NCBI GenBank assembly: GCA_965644295.1 | Contig: CBFFRP010000435.1 | Span: 1-64,000 of the forward strand | Direction: 5' to 3' | DNA length: 64,000 nt | Origin: Paraphysomonas bandaiensis | Lineage: Eukaryota > Chrysophyceae | Shown: positions 62,690 to 64,000 of the stretch, in pieces | Numbering within the stretch: position 1 is the first letter of the stretch | Layout of the letters: each line of letters begins with the position of its first letter | The notes under the pieces: model-generated | What the model was told of the DNA's origin: nothing | The model's database searches: none | What the model saw: the letters and a program-made list of their open reading frames with translations, nothing else | Made by a program: the position numbers and the translations under genes

Positions 62690-64000
62690 CATCCCCACCT
62701 ATAATAAAAAGCCTGTACAAGGAAAGTAGCATGGGTACGATCACACCCTGAACGACGTACCACTGATGAATCTGAATGGACATATGAAGACAAAGGCATT
62801 TACATTGCAGACGCAATGGCCGAAGAGGACTGGCTTGAGGTTGATAGACTACAGGGACGACAAAATTACACTGTGTGTCTGTAACATAGAAGTGAAACAA
62901 GCCATTGAGCGAATACTCACCGAGGGTTTATGACACTGGCGCCTAACCGGGGAACGACGGCCGCATCGTACAAGCCCCCTACTTACGGACTTCCAATCCC
63001 TCCGCAGTCAACGGACGCTGGAGTCCTACTACACTGCACTCAGAGAGATCAACGCTATGCACCTGGATACTGGACAGACAGCGGGGCACTACTTCCGCGC
63101 AAACTGGCGCAAGCAGACGGTGATCCATCAAAGGATAAAGATAGTTACGCCTGAGAGTGCTCAATGCAGCATTGGCATGGGACAAATCTTTCAGTATAGG
63201 GAGAAACCGGGCTAAAACCAAACACGGTCTCGACCTAGCTAAAGCTGCATGTTCTGACTGCGGATTTCGACTAGACTCCCTCAAGCACATGTGCCTCTCT
63301 AGACTGCACACATGACACCATCATCACTCAGAAATACGGGAGACGGCATTTCACAGCCACAAAAACGCGCTTCAAGAGATACTGAGAAACCAGGACCTAC
63401 CCCACTGGACCACCAATGAGCTACAGCGGCTCTCCGGAAGAGCCTGAAACCCTTCCCTCCCACAGGTGGAGAGATTCTGGACGGGCACCATCACCATTGC
63501 TCAACTTGAGACAGTTTTTGGAGATCATATCCATAAGTCCCTGACATCTCTAGGACTGCGCAACCTTGAATTAGCGGTCATCAACCTGCTTCTCCTGATT
63601 CAAGATCGAGGTCGAAGATGGATCACCCTACAAAAAGTACCCCCTACTAGGCTACTCCTGCGATCGCGTCAACCACGTAGACAGCAACGGAAACGTCCAA
63701 GAGTGCTACAATTACTAGAGGAGTCTGCAGACGACCCGAGACTGCTGGACCATCGCCCACCGCACACACGAACCCTACCACTCACACACACAGGAGCACA
63801 TCATCAGTCCTTCAGGCCCTAGACAACGACGCCGGCTCCGGCAACTCCACCTATGCCTGACGCCTAAACGGTGCACTGAGACAACGCCACATTCCAACAC
63901 ACCACCCACCTCTCAGACCACACGCCTAACAATAGGTACACTCAGGACCTTAATACAGAACCCTGTACCTCAGAGTCTGGTGGAAACTTACCCCAAGGGT
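62690..64000 (+). pseudogene. Non-LTR retrotransposon tail, plus-strand copy, running off the window
   Basis: Plus-strand coding with frame changes: KGIYIADAMAEEDWLEVDRL (about 62790-62850), LNAALAWDKSFSIGRNRAK (about 63155-63210), a zinc finger CSDC...LKHMC (about 63250-63300), then VERFWTGTITIAQLETVFGD (63463-63520), which aligns with QIERYWTGQLTASQLANAFG at the window start. Its 3' tail (63885-64000) matches 51240-51385. Confidence 0.7.

Noticed and set aside
1-64000. CRISPR arrays, operons, ribosome binding sites
   Set aside because: Spliced genes and eukaryotic transposons throughout. No regularly spaced direct-repeat array was found.

Overview
The window is eukaryotic nuclear DNA, very dense in transposable elements. 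Introns are short (about 47-171 bp, GT...AG) and host genes are sparse. I cannot name the species. The element set resembles that of algal or other protist genomes: Ty1/copia including a GalEa-like type, a chromovirus-like Ty3/gypsy, PIF/Harbinger with a two-gene layout, a TA-targeting pogo-like transposon, and RNase H-bearing non-LTR elements.

Layout. 1-2.5 kb: decayed retroelement pieces, namely a non-LTR RNase H/zinc-finger tail and a gypsy-type gag fragment. 2.5-7.4 kb: a minus-strand zinc-finger gene split by a 3.3 kb inverted-repeat transposon (2908-6205) that carries a degenerate DDE-like gene with a C-terminal Tudor-like domain. 9.08-13.49 kb: a complete Tc1/mariner-pogo type transposon with 25 bp perfect TIRs, TA flanks and a one-intron transposase. 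13.8-15.2 kb: a three-exon WD40 gene. 15.6-21.1 kb: a complete copia element with identical LTRs and an AGGGT target duplication. 21.4-23.6 kb: a deleted copia relative. 24.4-27.8 kb: a gypsy element with identical 462 bp LTRs but no protease, RT or RNase H. 29.9-38 kb: three PIF/Harbinger elements, the first complete (TTA flanks, convergent accessory and transposase genes), the other two relics. 38.2-43.2 kb: a complete single-ORF copia element with identical LTRs. 43.2-44.3 kb: a multi-exon gene-like segment repeated at 54.5-55.8 kb. 47.4-48.7 kb: a relative of the Tudor-bearing transposon gene. 52.1-54.2 kb: a three-exon leucine-rich-repeat gene. 55.8-64 kb: relics (copia gag, pogo transposase, Tudor-like exon group) and two head-to-head non-LTR tails.

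Probable host genes are few: the WD40 gene, the LRR gene, perhaps the 279-codon ORF at 56.7-57.5 kb and the duplicated multi-exon segment. Most other coding capacity belongs to mobile elements.

The most notable signal is in the 38.2-43.2 kb copia element. The 15 nt immediately after its 5' LTR are perfectly complementary to a 15 nt stretch inside the LTR, downstream of a TATA-like box. That is the layout expected for Tf1-style self-primed reverse transcription rather than tRNA priming. The other copia copies instead start their primer site with TGGTAGCG and place the gag start codon inside the LTR, as in Ty1.
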